DNA of 64,000 nucleotides from Escallonia rubra (taxonomy: Eukaryota > Streptophyta > Magnoliopsida > Escalloniales > Escalloniaceae). Positions 23,400 through 36,191 of this stretch are shown here, one piece after another. The position numbers and the translations under genes were made by a program. The number at the start of each line of letters is the position of its first letter. Within the stretch, counting starts at the first letter, position 1. Where the stretch lies: assembly GCA_033065855.1 (NCBI GenBank), contig JAVXUO010001325.1, forward strand, positions 310,001 through 374,000, read 5' to 3'. The notes under the pieces were generated by a model. That model ran no database searches. It was not told the DNA's origin and saw only the letters and a program-made list of their open reading frames with translations.

Positions 23400-24570
23400 G
23401 TACTGATTTCGCAACCTTGGCAGATCAGCAGTCCAGAACAACCGAGGAAACAGACCACCTCAAGAGGAAGGGTAGGAAAGAGAAAGATGATGAAGTTAGA
23501 ACAAAAAAAAAGGATAATAAGAAGAAAGGTCACGAGTTTGACCGGCTTGACTCTGAGGATGAGGAAGTAAAACCCACAGTCATAGAGTGGAAAGAAAACC
23601 GGCGACGCTTGAATCCAAATCACCCGAATGAGGAGAACCGTTGACCCTCTAGAACTCAGCGCCTTAACCATAAATCCTGAGGATAGGTTATCCCCTAAAT
23701 TCAAGATGCCAGAGATGGACAAGTTTGATGGGACCAAGGATTCGAAGATCCACATCAAGATGTACATGCAAGCGTTAGCCCCCCATAAAATGAACCAGAA
23801 CCAGTTGATATAGCTTTTCCTCCGTACCCTCACAAGAGCCGCCTCTCGTTACTTCCTCACTTTGGATGAAGCTCAATTTCGAACATGTGAAGATGTTATG
23901 AGAGAGTTCGTGAACCAATACCGGTACAATGCCGACTTGGACATTATTAGAAGGGATTTAGAGACCACCAAGTAGGAGTCGATGGAATCAATGTATGCCT
24001 TTATTATGAGATGGAGGAACACGACCGCTCAGATGATAAACCACCATACTAAAAAAGAATAGGTGAAAATCGTCAGGAATAATTTGCACCCCATATACCA
24101 CGACTACATCTTCGGTCACTACCACACCTCGTTAAAGGCCCTTATGGAGTCCCTCATATAGATTGAAGATGCCATCAATAAAGGAACCATTTTTGGTGAG
24201 TTGAAGCTAGGGGTATATAAAGCATGCCTAAGGAACTCTTATGTACAGCCGAAGCCAACCACCGGTAATAATGTCAACATGTGCAAAAACCTTAGCTAAT
24301 ATCATAGGACGCCATCACAGAGTCGAGGAGGAAGTTTACATCATTGAATACGTCATTGCTCAAAGTATTTGACTAGTTGTTGTGGAGGGGAATGATATCC
24401 AAGCTGTCACCTACCCCTACGCCAAAAGTGATACCAGAAGGATACGACATCCATGCTTTCTGCGCTTATCATCAAGAGAAGGGACACCCTATAGAGAGGT
24501 GCATAACACTCAGACATGCCATCCAAGACCTAATTGACAAGGGTAAAGTGCTCCTCCCGCAAAGCTAATG
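23400..24570 (+). CDS. gag remnants of the Ogre-like element (fossil)
   Basis: A highly charged N-terminal stretch is followed by gag-like motifs (FKMPEMDKFDGTKD, MYMQALAPHKMNQNQL near 23690-23810) and a nucleocapsid-like segment (HAFCAYHQEKGHPIERC near 24450-24500). It is broken in several places. Confidence 0.8.
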
Positions 24571-24599
24571 TCCAGAAAGAACTCTTGCCGCTTCACAGG

Positions 24600-27100
24600 G
24601 TTAATTTCATTGATGATAGCCTACCAATTATGGATTCGACCACCTTTATCGCTCCATACAGTTAGCAAGTTCATTCAGTTTCATTGTGTGATTCTTTGTT
24701 GTAGTTTTGTGATGTTATCAAAAGGGAAGAGTTAATAGAAGGTGAGACCTTCACTACCGAGGAAGAGTATGATGAAGAAACGAGCTTCATTTTCAGGCCC
24801 AATGCTGAGGTATACCACTTATCAGATCAGGCCGAGTATACCAAACTGTCCCTTAACTAGCCACCTTTGACCCTCTATTTTCTCAAGACCCCCCCCCCCC
24901 CCCCCAGACGATGAAGTATTGAGACAATTGAAGAAAACCAAAGCAAAACATCTTTATTTATGGATTGTTATCTGCTTCATACTCCCACCAGCATGTCCTT
25001 ATCAAACCTCTTAGCAAGGCCCAGATACCCATCCAAATCCAGCCCGAAGACTTATCCTAAGTGCTAGGGGTTATTCATTATGAAAATTTCCTCACTTTTT
25101 CCGAATAGATTTGCCCAAGTCAACACCAAGCCATAATGATGTTTTCCACATCACAATGCAAGCTCTCGATAAGAGGTTGCCCTTAATTCTTATAGACAAT
25201 GGTTCTGCTAACCACTATTCAAGCCCTCGGCATTGACCCCTCAGAGTTTACCCCTTCCAACTAAGTCGTCCAAACCTATGATAACACCCAGAGAAAAGTG
25301 GTTGGTACAGTCGAGCTCCCTATGACTGTTGAAACTGCTAGTTTTTAAGTAGAGTTTCAAGTCTTGGATATATACCTGCCACGTTCAATCTCCTGCGGAA
25401 AAGACCATGGATACACTCTACATGTGCAATCATGTCTACATTGCACCAGAAGGTTAAGTTTGTTTTGGATAAGGCCGTCTTCACAATCATGGGTGATTCA
25501 CAACTACCTCAGATTAGGCAGGTAGAAAAGGACAAAGAGAGTGTTGATATCGTACATGACTCGTTGGATGCTTTGCTCAATGAATTAAGGACTGAACTCG
25601 CTACAATGTTTGGAGTATGAGGAAGTTTGTCTCGTTGAAAACTTCCTCACCTTTGACCCTTACAGTAACATGACAGTATTCCTTGTGATGAGAAAATTTC
25701 ATTACTTGCCCGAAAAAGTGTTGGCCTGGAACTGCCAAGGAGTTTCCAGTTTTCACGATCTCGAGAATAAGAAAGACCAGTTTTAGTTGGGGTACAAGCC
25801 AACCAAAAAGGAGAGGAATGAGACCATCAGATATTTGGTTCAGGTCAAGAAGGACAAAGAAAACAGACAGCACATGAAATCCAAAGGTGTGAAAGTCCCC
25901 ACCTTTAATGAATGTTTTGTTAAGGACAGAGATAGTGGACCCTTCTGTGGATTCCCGGAGCCTGTCTATAGTATGGAAACGAGGAAGCTGATTAAAGGTT
26001 TGGAAATCTTTTATTAGTGTGAGTGGGTTAAAGACGAGGAACTACTGATCCTAAATGAGCCAAGTACGGAGAATGTTTCTGAATGGATGGACTTCATGGA
26101 ACCTGAAAGAATGACACCATACTTTAGTGATATGCATATCCTGGTACTTATCTGCAAAGTGGACGACCAAATTGAGAACCCAACTAGCTTAATCAGTCCA
26201 GCACAAGGTGATGCACATAATTGGATGATCAAGTACGGACGTGATTGTGGGAGAGATAACCGAACAACGTCCTACTACCAAAGCTGCTCTCGAACTGGAA
26301 TACCTGGATGCTTATGTCACTCCAAATAATTTTTATTTGCTCACTTACTATGTTTTATCAGACTTTTTGATTGATTATATGATAATTAATTTCAATTACC
26401 CCTTGGTTGTCAATATAGTTATGATGAATTAATCAGTAAGATTGATAATGAGACACAACTAATGGACCTAGAAGAGTAAAAATATTTTAAAAAATGATAA
26501 CACTTGGAGTCTAGTCGAGTCAAGCCAGTGGCAGAAGAAAGAATCAAAGTCAACATAGGTATGCCTGAAAATGTAAGAGAAATTTAAATAGGGACTAGCC
26601 AAGATGTAAGGGAAAGAGAGGAAATCGATGCATTCCTTAAGAAATTTTTAGATGTATTTTCTTGGGATACCAAAAGCGAGTTGCCTGAGCTTTTAATAAG
26701 CGAGTGAAGGGATGTGGTTCAAAAGAAGGAAATTTGGTACTGAAGAAAAATATCAGACATATTTGGAAGCCACAAGGAAAATTTAAACTCAACTGGTCAA
26801 GTTCCTATATGATCAAGTAAATCATGACCAGGGATACAACGTTATTATTCGATTTAGATGGGATTCAATTGCCATAATTAGTCAATTTATATAGATCGGC
26901 TGAAGAAGTATTATACTTGAGTGAAATGTGTAAGATGAAGTACGAATGACCTGATTCTCCTTAAGAACATTAGCTAGCACACATATGCCAATGTAACACA
27001 TAGATGGAGTACATTGATAACCTGTAAAGTTATCTTGGGTGCGGTCAAATTTTAATGAAATGTCCTTTATTCCACTGGCTAAGATATCGACTACATTCTT
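24600..27100 (+). CDS. Protease-region and RT-start remnants of the Ogre-like element (fossil)
   Basis: Fragments typical of the gag-pol linker and protease of Ogre/Tat elements are visible: STLHQKVKFVLDKAV near 25440, GYKPTKKERNETI near 25790, FCGFPEPVYS near 25940, and a short RT lead-in (FLKKFLDVFSWDTKSELPEL) near 26630-26690. The RT core, RNase H and integrase cannot be recognised. Heavily broken. Confidence 0.65.
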
Positions 27101-27109
27101 GAGAAAAAA

Positions 27110-27290
27110 TAAAGATGCCTGCTAGGACGAAAACCCTATGAAGGGCGGCATAGGTAAAAGTTAGGGCAAAGAAAAAATGAAAAAAATAAAAAATACTAGA
27201 AAAGATACCAAAAAAAAAAAAAAAAAAGACCCGCTAGGATAAAAACCCTATAAAGGGCAGCCTATGCAAAAAAGAAAAAATTCTAGGTCC
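27110..27290 (+). repeat. Duplicated pol-end motif of the Ogre-like element
   Basis: Two copies of a motif of the form ctaggacgaaaaccctatgaagggcggc (starts near 27121 and 27233) are separated by A-rich runs. A very similar A-rich plus 'gctggttgaaaaccc..gggcggc' block commonly follows the pol stop in Ogre-type elements (from memory), so this probably marks the end of pol. Confidence 0.5.
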
Positions 27291-27299
27291 TCCTATCAA

Positions 27300-30200
27300 C
27301 AACCTACGAGTGATCTATTATCACATCTTTTTCTTCTTCTTTGAAAGACAGTCATCTTCCTCCAAAAATATGATTGACTTGAACGTCTCCATGCTCTTCT
27401 TGTAAGTCAGTCTCTAAGATATCGGGATCACGTCTTCCAAAACTTCTGCCTCGAAAGCTGAACTTCGGTCCACTTTCTTAATCTCTTTGCCCTTGTCACG
27501 CCTACGATCAAACTGGCCCTCGATGTAAGCATCCATGTCATTTTCCCGGTCCTGAGCAGCTTTGGTAGACAGTGGCCTCTTATTTCTTCTTAGATAGCGA
27601 GAAATGTATTGTCAGGGCTCATCAATATGCAAAAATTGTATAGGATTCCCGTTTACATCAAACTTCTCTTCAAACAGTTGAGAACCAATCCAAGACCGCC
27701 TAATCCATGTGACCCGAACTTTTCCCTCAGCTTGAGGACGACAAAATCTCTATAGTATACTCTGAGGGGACTACCAAAATCAGATACTTTGGGCCCTAAA
27801 CCAATAGCAGCGCGAGCTTTTTCATTAGCTCACTCCAGAAGCCTGATCTCACATGCACTCGGGAAGTCCTCAGCCAGCTTTACCCTCAGCCTACTCTCAA
27901 AGCTTATACTTTGTTCTGAACCATAGGCCAAAACCAGTTGATACACTCCTCAGACAGCGACGAAGCAACCGGATCCATGCAATCAACGAATGTATCACAC
28001 CTTTGGAAACAACTTTGATCAGTGAAGAGCTAAGGTCATTCACCACAGCAGAAAAATTATTGTAAATATCTGAGCGGCATATTCGGGATAAAATTGTCAC
28101 AGAATCCAATAGGCCTTCGTAAAGAAAGAATACTGCAATCCCAGGTTACAGATAGTAATTTCTAGAAGTCTCTAGAGTAAACCTGTGGAATCCTCACCAG
28201 TGACACTACCAACGCATGTTCTTAGACTCCCCGCACACAGAAAAATGAGTCCAATCATCTATGACTAAACGACCTTCAAAGAGTAAAGGATGAGAACAGA
28301 AAGAACAATGGCGATATTTTCCCTCAGTAGGAGCAGCTATCAGCCGCATGCGATCTAAGAGCCACATATACAGAAGTAAGGGGCTACCCCTAAATACAAG
28401 ACTTAGGTCTTCATGCATGTCAATGATGCTATTTATAGTCTCAGCCACCACCACTGGAATCAGGGTTTTCCCTTTTGTAGACACCTGGACTAATAACTCA
28501 ATCAGCCTTACATCAGCAATACCAGGGCCAACAACAGTATTTGGCCACCAGACACAATGCCAGAGTCGCTAGCCGACTACATGCGTACTTTAAATCACGG
28601 TTATCCAGTTTAACAAAAATATATTCAATTATGGGAGAAAGCAAAATACCCTCACCCAGGATAAAAGACCTAGCACGCTCTTCTCTAACTCTCAGCAAAT
28701 CCATGAGGGCTTTAACATAACCATCTTGGATGACTGGAACAACAATGGGTAGATTAACCGAAAAATCTACCAGAGTAGAGAATTCTTCATGAGTCTGGCA
28801 AAGTTCGTCCAAGTCGAGACATAAGACATGATCATCAGTGTCCCAGAATTTGCATGTCGTCCAGAGAATATCCTCATGAACAACTACAGTCCACAACCTC
28901 ATGACAGACATCAGATTGAATCACCCATCGGGATCGATAAGTTCAATATTGTTAAAGAAATCCGCAAAGGCTTGGAATTGGAGCTCAAAGATCGTGGGAT
29001 TATCTTCAGAGGCCATTGGGAGTTCTTCTTAGAGAATGAAAGTTGAATGCCCCTCTAAAAGGATGAGTCTGGAATTTATAATAAGAGAGGCCTATGTTGT
29101 ATAGAGATAGGACTTGAAAATTTAAAAATCAAAAAAATTTACCGGACAAACCGGATAATTTTTGACAAACCGCACGGTTTCTTCTTGCTTTTAATATTTT
29201 GACAGTTGATGTTTCTGACCACCGTCCAATTTTATCATGAAATTTGATTTTTGCTTCTGAGTAATCGTCCAAAAAAATTGATTTTTCTTTTGATCAACCA
29301 TCTAATTTTACCATTAAATTGGATTTAGCCTCTGATTAAATATCCAGTTTTACTTAAAAATTGGATTTTTCCATTGACTAACTAGCCGGTTAGTTAGTGC
29401 TTGTAAAAATTTGACAGAGTTTGTCTATTTTTAGGCCAACACTGTACATGTTCAAGGCAACTCAATTCAATCTCAATTTATTTCAATCATGTTTTAACCC
29501 AACCTCCTTTCTTTTTGTGCAAATGTGTAAGCATGCATTCAAGATAATCATATTAACATATAATTCACTAGGCAAAGTTTTTAACTCAAAGCAAAACTTA
29601 ATCGTGCACTACATCAAGTTTGAAATAAGTCTCTAAGGGACTCTAGGGCCTATTCTAGGTCAAACTCATCAATTCTCTTGGGTCTTCTTGGGGCTGGCCT
29701 CCTCCTCGTCCTTGGTCCTTCCTCGCACTCTTCCTCACCTTCAGGACCGGGGGACGACTCCATCACCACGGTCTAATCAGATTAGGGCTTCTTATATGTC
29801 TTGCAAAAGATCGCGAAAATCTGAGAGGACTTGCATCTCTACTTCGGTAAAGGGGCTGGGGATTTTTCTTTACTCCCCCAGGTAACTTTCTTGCCTTTCG
29901 ACAGAGCTAGCCCGATTGGCTAACCTTCTTCATGAAAGTTCGACTAGTTGCCCTTGTCTTTACTCAGTTTCCCTTCAGAAGTACCGAGGCCTTTTCGGTC
30001 AAAGTCTGATTGGCAGAAGCATAGGGGGTCACAGACTGAATGGAGCTCTGTCTCCCACTCGACCCACCTCCCAAAGTTGGCATCAAGGGAGTAGGAGTGG
30101 GTGCCTCAGCAAAGGGCGCGTATATCTCTAGCAAGTCTCGGTAGATGGATACCGTGTTCTTGAGACTGTATCATCCGATAGGCATCCTTCAACAATGAGC

Positions 30201-30850
30201 ACTGGACCTACAATAAATGAATACATAGAATTAAAATCAAGGAAAACAACATTTTAGGCTCAGTCAAGGGTTATAATTTACCATTTGGACTTGCGCAAGT
30301 TCCTTGAGCCTAAAGACCTTGGAATCCTTCTTTGGCCGGTGGATCAGCTCCTGCTCTTTGGTCTTGCCCTTCAAAAAGACCGTTACTATCTAATGAGGGA
30401 AAGAGATATCATCTGTGGACTCCGCCTCTTTCTTCCCCTTCATTTCTGGTCTAGAGTCGCCCTAGCCTGCTATACCTTCCTCAACCACTTCATAGTCAAC
30501 AGGGGGATTAGGTCCTTTCTCACGAATACCTCGTAGATACAAGGATAATTTGGCCACCTCAAGGAGGATACACTGATCCCCATGACCAAGCTCTGCCGTA
30601 AACTGAGGACTAGAGCCCCCGTCTGGTATATCTCTAGGGGAGAGGCAACCGATATACGGCCCTTAACGTCTGTGTGGTACTGGAAAAACACCTGTTCTCC
30701 TAGATAGATCTCCTCATGTAAGGGTCCCACCAACAACACCTGACATCGAGTAAGGGGGCCAAACTCCTCAGGATAAGCCTCGACCGTCTCCCACTTGGAC
30801 ATGATACCCTGAAAGAAATGACCGAATGGTGAGTAATCATGAGTGTGCAT
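27300..30850 (-). pseudogene. Antisense-frame remnants of the Ogre-like element
   Basis: Minus-strand fragments near 28206-28911 contain FWDTDDHVLCLDLDELCQTHEEF-like and LYMWLLDRMR segments. These resemble the plant protein family that accompanies Ogre-type elements (I think DUF7745, from memory). Another minus-strand fragment at 30470-30850 is not recognised. They lie downstream of pol and opposite to it, the same position as the antisense frame of the first Tat element. No plausible intact protein is present. Confidence 0.5.
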
Positions 30851-31229
30851 TAATGAAAATTAAAAAATCAAAAGAATTACTTACCGGGCGCTGGGCCAGC
30901 CTATTGAAGTTAGTCCGGTAGGCCTGTGGCCCCTGCCCTGCTCATCCCCGAATTTCCACTGGTACATCGTCAGCTCAGTCTCGTTGGTGTGTCCCTTACC
31001 CAATCGCGTGCTTGCATGTTTATATGTGTATATCTGTTATCCTGTCCTCAGATCATTTTGGGATTCGGTTACTCGAATATGTTGCTCAATTCTGTGATTT
31101 TCGTCGATGCAAGGCTAATGTTAGATCCCATATTTGTCATTGGAAACAACAGTTTCTTCTTATCAATCAAATTGATATGTTTGGCATTGAACGACCAGCT
31201 ATCCTTGGACGTTGTCGGCTTTGGATTTA

Positions 31230-31800
31230 AGTGACGTCTCTAAAATTCTATCTAAGCAACCAACCGCTATGGCGCGTTGTTGGCTTCAGCTCTTAGACAT
31301 AAGTCCGACTTGACTAAGCGACCAGTCACTGTGACATGTTGTTGGCTCCGACTCTTAATCAAGTGTTTATTTTGCCCGTTGACCACTCAATTCTATCTAG
31401 TGGCTCCGGAAATGGCCAAAGTTATTCTCGTATTGTTAGACCACCACTTGAATCGATTTGGTGGCTCGAGCATCTAACAATACTATCATCTTGTCTGTCG
31501 ACCATCCAAATTGATTTGGTGGCTATGGAAACAGGTAAGATCCCTTCTTTTGCACATCTAGATGACTTTCAAATTGATTTGAGATCTCCAGCATCTAGAT
31601 GTACAGCTTTATCCATCGACCATTCAAATCGATTTGTGGCTCCGGTAACGGAAAATGTGTTACCCCTTTTACATATCTAGATGACCCTTTTAAATCAATT
31701 TGGAGGCTCTGGCATCTAGATTTGAGTTTTTTCTGTCGACCATTCAAATCAATTTGGTGGCTCCGATGACATACAAAATTTTCTTTATAATATTATTTGA
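31230..31800. repeat. Tandem repeats before the right LTR of the Ogre-like element
   Basis: Degenerate units of about 60 and 120 bp share a core like gaccattcaaatcgatttggtggctccg (instances near 31498, 31615 and 31736, with diverged ones from 31250). This is the 3' hypervariable region where Tat elements often carry tandem repeats. Confidence 0.7.
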
Positions 31801-31972
31801 CGACCAATCATTGTTAGTGTTGGCTTGGACTTCTAATAATATCAGTACCTTAATGAACTACGTTGGTCTGATTCCTTTCCGGAGGATACGCAGGAAGCCC
31901 TGTAAAAGTCCAACCTCATATCTATGTCATGGTCTGTAAGTCCGTTTAGAGTCTTGTGATCTTTTTCCTGTG

Positions 31973-32032
31973 TCACTACAAAAATGTATTATTTTTCGGT
32001 GATGTTCGCCACGCGGGCTTCCTCACCGAGGT
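31973..32032. other. Possible CACTA-type transposon terminus
   Basis: The sequence cactacaaaaatgtattatttttcggtga resembles a CACTA (En/Spm) terminal repeat. It is followed by a short inverted match (tcaccg near 32025). No partner end or target duplication was found, so this may be chance. Confidence 0.25.
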
Positions 32033-32035
32033 TTT

Positions 32036-33309
32036 TATAGACACCCTATTTTCGTAGTAACTATGAATTAAATAAATAGTGGGCTTCATTAGTCATTGGA
32101 GTTTATTAATGAGCCTAGGCCTAATAATATGACTTAATTAATTAAGTTGGTCCAGTTCAGTCATTAATTGGGTATAGTCCAGTCCATTGTTTAGTTTAAT
32201 TGTTAAGTCAAGTGGTCTTGTCGAGACCAGCAGCCCAGTCAAGTCCAATGGTCCAGTCCAATCGAAGTGTCTAGATATTTATTCATTTTATTTTTGTCTA
32301 AACAATTTAGGGATCTTCTCTGTGAATTATCCATAATGCAAAGGATCAAGTCCTTTATTTCTCAGGCCCGAATTTGGTACACCCTATTTGCAAAATCAGA
32401 GATAATTATCGAAACTAGGGTCAGATAATGTCACGAAATTCGAGATAAATCATTATAAGATTATGAGGATGAACCGGTTGATTTTCGACTAACTGGACGG
32501 TTAATTGACTTTTTGTCATTCTGCGATCTTTATCAATTCTTCTGACTTATCTCAAGGTCGAAGATTGGCATGGCCAATCTTATTAGTTCTGCACCCAGAG
32601 CTCTATAAATAAGCCCTTTTGCTTTCACTTTCAGTGGTCTCAATTTCAATTAAGCTTATTCTCTTTAGAACTTTTATCATCTCTCTCGATAATTTTGCCC
32701 TCTATATTCACTTAAAAAGTCATTAATCTCTTGCATCGTGGCTCCTTCAGAGAGCGTTCTCGAGTCACCCAGACAAGCAAGTTCCCGAGGTAAACTTTTT
32801 AGTAGCTTTCTAGTCTAGATAATCACTGTAGAGTTGTCTCCTATTTCCCGTGATCACATTTTCATTACAAAAATCAAAGAGTCATTTTTATTTCTGAGTC
32901 TAAGTCTAGGACCGAAATGTAAAAATGTAGATTACTTACCGTAGGACCAGAGTCAAACTACGTAGTTTTGATTCCGGTTAGTTCGACCGAATATGTAGGC
33001 AATTTGAGCCCGAATGTCGAGTACAAGCCAAAGATATAAAAATACACTTAGGGTTATTGTTAATGTGCATTTTACATGTTATATGTTTTAAAGGAAAAAA
33101 AATCAATAGAAATGGAGTAGAGACTGATAGGATGTGGCGGGTGCTTAACACTACCGCATAACTTAGTCCGCGTACCCATTTCTTTATTTTTGATAGACTA
33201 GTTGTCCTTTTGGACATAACAGAGTCATTTCTTAGTTTTTCTTTTTCTTTTTTTCCCTTTTTTTAATAAAATAAGATGGCAACTCCTAATTTAAAGGCGG
33301 TTTGCCACA
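32036..33309 (+). repeat. Right LTR of the Ogre-like element
   Basis: About 1.27 kb. It contains a TATA-like CTATAAATAAG near 32602 and a longer middle part than the left LTR. Its end resembles the left LTR end, and it is followed by a second primer-binding-site-like sequence. Confidence 0.8.
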
Positions 33310-34330
33310 ATGGGTACTCTGCTGAGGACTAAAACCTAAGATGACTAGACTTTGGCCTTGTTGTATTTTCTTTGTATTGTGCAATGTGATATAACTGTGG
33401 TACTTGTGCTTTTATCTCATGCCTCACACGCGCGTATGTCTTTCCCTAATGCACCTACTCGAAGGCAATTATTGAAGCCCTTGGACCTCCTGATTTCAAA
33501 GCAATCGTTTGGTTGTACCCTTAACTCCACGGCCTCGTGCTAAAGGGACCTCCTGGATTCTTAGTATATTAAACAACTTGTACATATACCGGTGATAGTC
33601 CATTATTAACTAACTGAGTTACGGGAGGAGGTACAGTCGAGCCGGTGGAGTGACTTCACACTGACGAGAGAGAAACCACATATCTGGACCATCCAGCGTT
33701 CTATTCTTTTTTGGTAAAGTACCTGTAGTGGCCTATGGCATGTTGGTAGGGACATTAACTAATATTCTATAAGCTCACTGATAATCTCGCATATAATGGG
33801 AGACTTTGACTAACCGGCCGATTTACCGTGCTCCAAACCGGACGATTAGTTAGTAACTACGTTACTTGAAAATTTCAAAACTGGCTGATTTATACCCTAA
33901 TTCGACCCACTGACCAACCGGCCGGTTTATCTACAAGGATGATCGGACGGTTAGTCAGAACCTATCCTATCCCATAAATTTTTTCAGAAATAAACCCTAA
34001 CCCCACTGACCAACCTGCCGGTTTATCTACCAGGATGACCGGACGGTTAGTTAGAACCTATCATCTCCCAGAAATAAACCCTAACCCAGTCACCAACTGG
34101 CCAGTTTGTCCTTTCGGATGACTGACGGTTAGTCAGAATCTATCTTCTTCCAGAAAATTCAAGAAATAAACCTTTATCCCACTAACCAACCAGCCGATTT
34201 ATCCTCGTGGATGACCAGCCGGTTAGTTAGAATATATCCTCTCCTAAAAAATTCCTAGAAATAAACCCTAACCTAACTAACCAACTGGCTGTTTTATCCA
34301 CCTAGGTGACCAAACGGTTTACATTAGTTT
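33310..34330 (+). repeat. Second copy of the Ogre-like leader, after the right LTR
   Basis: The sequence after the right LTR matches the sequence after the left LTR (22153-23110): primer-binding site, the ttggccttgttgtattttct segment and the array of 85-90 bp hairpin units (about five here, 33890-34330). The layout is therefore LTR, interior, LTR, leader. This implies a tandem or recombinant arrangement rather than one simple insertion. Confidence 0.85.
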
Positions 34331-36191
34331 TTTGGCAATGTCGTGTAAGATTAATCGCATACTATCGCACATCCGATGTGAGATATCACAACTACCGTGA
34401 GGGTTAAGATTGATGTTGAAGATGTGATTGCACTTGATGTGGTGCCCGTGGTGACGAATGTTTCTAGCTAAGTAATATTTATGGTCTTAAACCAAACATC
34501 TTTTCTAAATTTTTTCAAATAAACAGAAAAATGTTAAGACTATTCTAATAGTGAAAGAGTAACAGTAACATATAACACTTTTTAGTTAAAAGCTATCTAT
34601 TAATAATCGAAGAAAGCTTGTTGTTGATAAATTGAAGGCTTAATAGCAAAAAGTAATGCACAAGAAAACTTGTATTAAGACAGCGGCGTGGATTGTGCTT
34701 GAGGTGAGAAAAATATGAAGAGAATGACTCAATATGTAGTTTTTTAAAACCTCACAAAAAATCAAAATACCCCCAAAAACTTGTTGTCAATAGTTGTTTG
34801 GAAGGATAAGTATGTTAAAAATAAGAGCTATTGAAATAAAATTGGATAGATATTCCAGTTAAACTAGCCATCATATAGCCGTTGAATGGGTGCAAAGGTA
34901 GTTTTCATTAGATATTGCGGTTGGGGGAAGGGAGGAAGGGGAATTCAATATTTTTGAATATCATAGGATGTCGGTTAGGGCGGGTTGGACCTGAAAACGG
35001 GGCAAGCAAGGCTTTTCTAGAGAAAAAATAAAGCCAACTGCAAGTCCAGGCCTTTATAGCTAAGGCCTGCACTATTCATCATGAGGGCTGGGCCGGGCTT
35101 TTTTTGCGATTGACCGGGTTGGGCTACTATTTTGGGTATCAGAGAAGCATCTGAATATGGGCTCAATGTGGCAGATGTATGATATTTCGACAAACTGTGA
35201 GGGTATTACGGTAACTAGCTGGCAGATTTGTATGACATTTTGACAGACTGTGAGGGTATTACGGTAACACGCCATATCAATAGTACAACACAATAAAAAA
35301 ATAAGGTTCAAAGTACGTGGCAAAGTTGCTTCGAAGAAACATATTTTCATACTCATCACAAAAAGAAGAAGGCTATATGAACACATTATTTGAAAAGCCT
35401 ACACAAAATGCTTTTTGGAATGATAAATGTAGAAGATTTTGTAGTCACTTAAAAAAAATACACCCAAAAAGGAACAAGAAAATAGTTTAGAAAATTAAAA
35501 TGGTAACCGAACCACGCCTTAGTTTTGAACTTTCTCTTCTAAAGATTATTCCAAAGAGGTTAGGCGTGAACTTTAATAATCTACAATTACTGAATTTTGT
35601 GTGTGAGTTTATTATGAATACATTTCAAGTCATGCGATGATTGATGTTATTTGAAATTCATATTATTAGAAATTTCACTTGCCGAAGAATCCATCAAAAA
35701 TAGAAAATATTTCATGATTCGAAATTAATAGCACCAACTATCTAAAATCCTTAAATTGAATATATTAGTATTGAGTAATCATTCATATCTCAGTTTCTCC
35801 GGCTATGATAGTCATAAATACAATTTCTCACATAAGCTAATTGATGTACTTCTTAAACCCGTTTGTCTAATTATAAGTGAAGAAGAAAACTGATTTCGAA
35901 TCAAAGAGCTCCGCTCAAACTTATTTTTGGGACAAAAACAACAAAAATGAGATAACTTAGGTGGATATTTTTGGTTGTGACTCGTGAGACACATGCGGGA
36001 CTAATTTTTTATGCGAAAAATTCCGGAAAGACAAAGGACAATTTGGTTCCAAAGGTATGCAAGAACTCGCACGATTAAGACGTATAGGACTTCTCATAAC
36101 CATACTCACTCGACTAATCTCCACGGCAATCTCCTACCTTCTTGCTTTTTAGTTGCAGAATCCCGGATCTCTCTCTCTCGCTCTGTGTAAA
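34331..36191. other. Intergenic region upstream of XPT
   Basis: AT-rich with no recognisable gene. It has a 51-bp tandem duplication at 35170-35268 (unit ends tgagggtattacggtaac). A short GC-rich patch at about 34970-35120 has gggccggg-like ends, as in degraded hAT-type elements, but has no clear target duplication. The last 25 bp (36168-36187) are CT-rich, typical of a plant 5' untranslated leader. I found no TATA box that I would defend. Confidence 0.5.

Larger units (their letters stand above)
21429..33309 (+). mobile_element. Ty3/gypsy LTR retrotransposon, Ogre-like Tat lineage, heavily decayed
   Basis: The left LTR (21429-22152) and right LTR (32036-33309) share their starts (TGTAAACACC versus tatagacacc) and ends (ggcggttcgctaga versus ggcggtttgccaca). 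A TGGCGACTCT primer-binding site follows, typical of Ogre-type Tat elements. The interior holds gag and protease-region remnants on the plus strand, a fragment of the RT start, a pol-end motif, antisense-frame remnants on the minus strand and a tandem-repeat block before the right LTR. Most of RT, RNase H and integrase is missing, and the breaks are too many to count. The LTRs differ greatly in length and sequence, so it is an old fossil. Confidence 0.85.

Noticed and set aside
34970-35120. Possible tiny hAT-type element with gggccggg ends
   Set aside because: The ends are not clearly inverted and no 8-bp duplication could be found.
36153-36191. Longer XPT start adding 13 residues
   Set aside because: The codon at 36153 is TTG. 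The first in-frame ATG is at 36192 and gives the 417-residue length I recall for Arabidopsis XPT.
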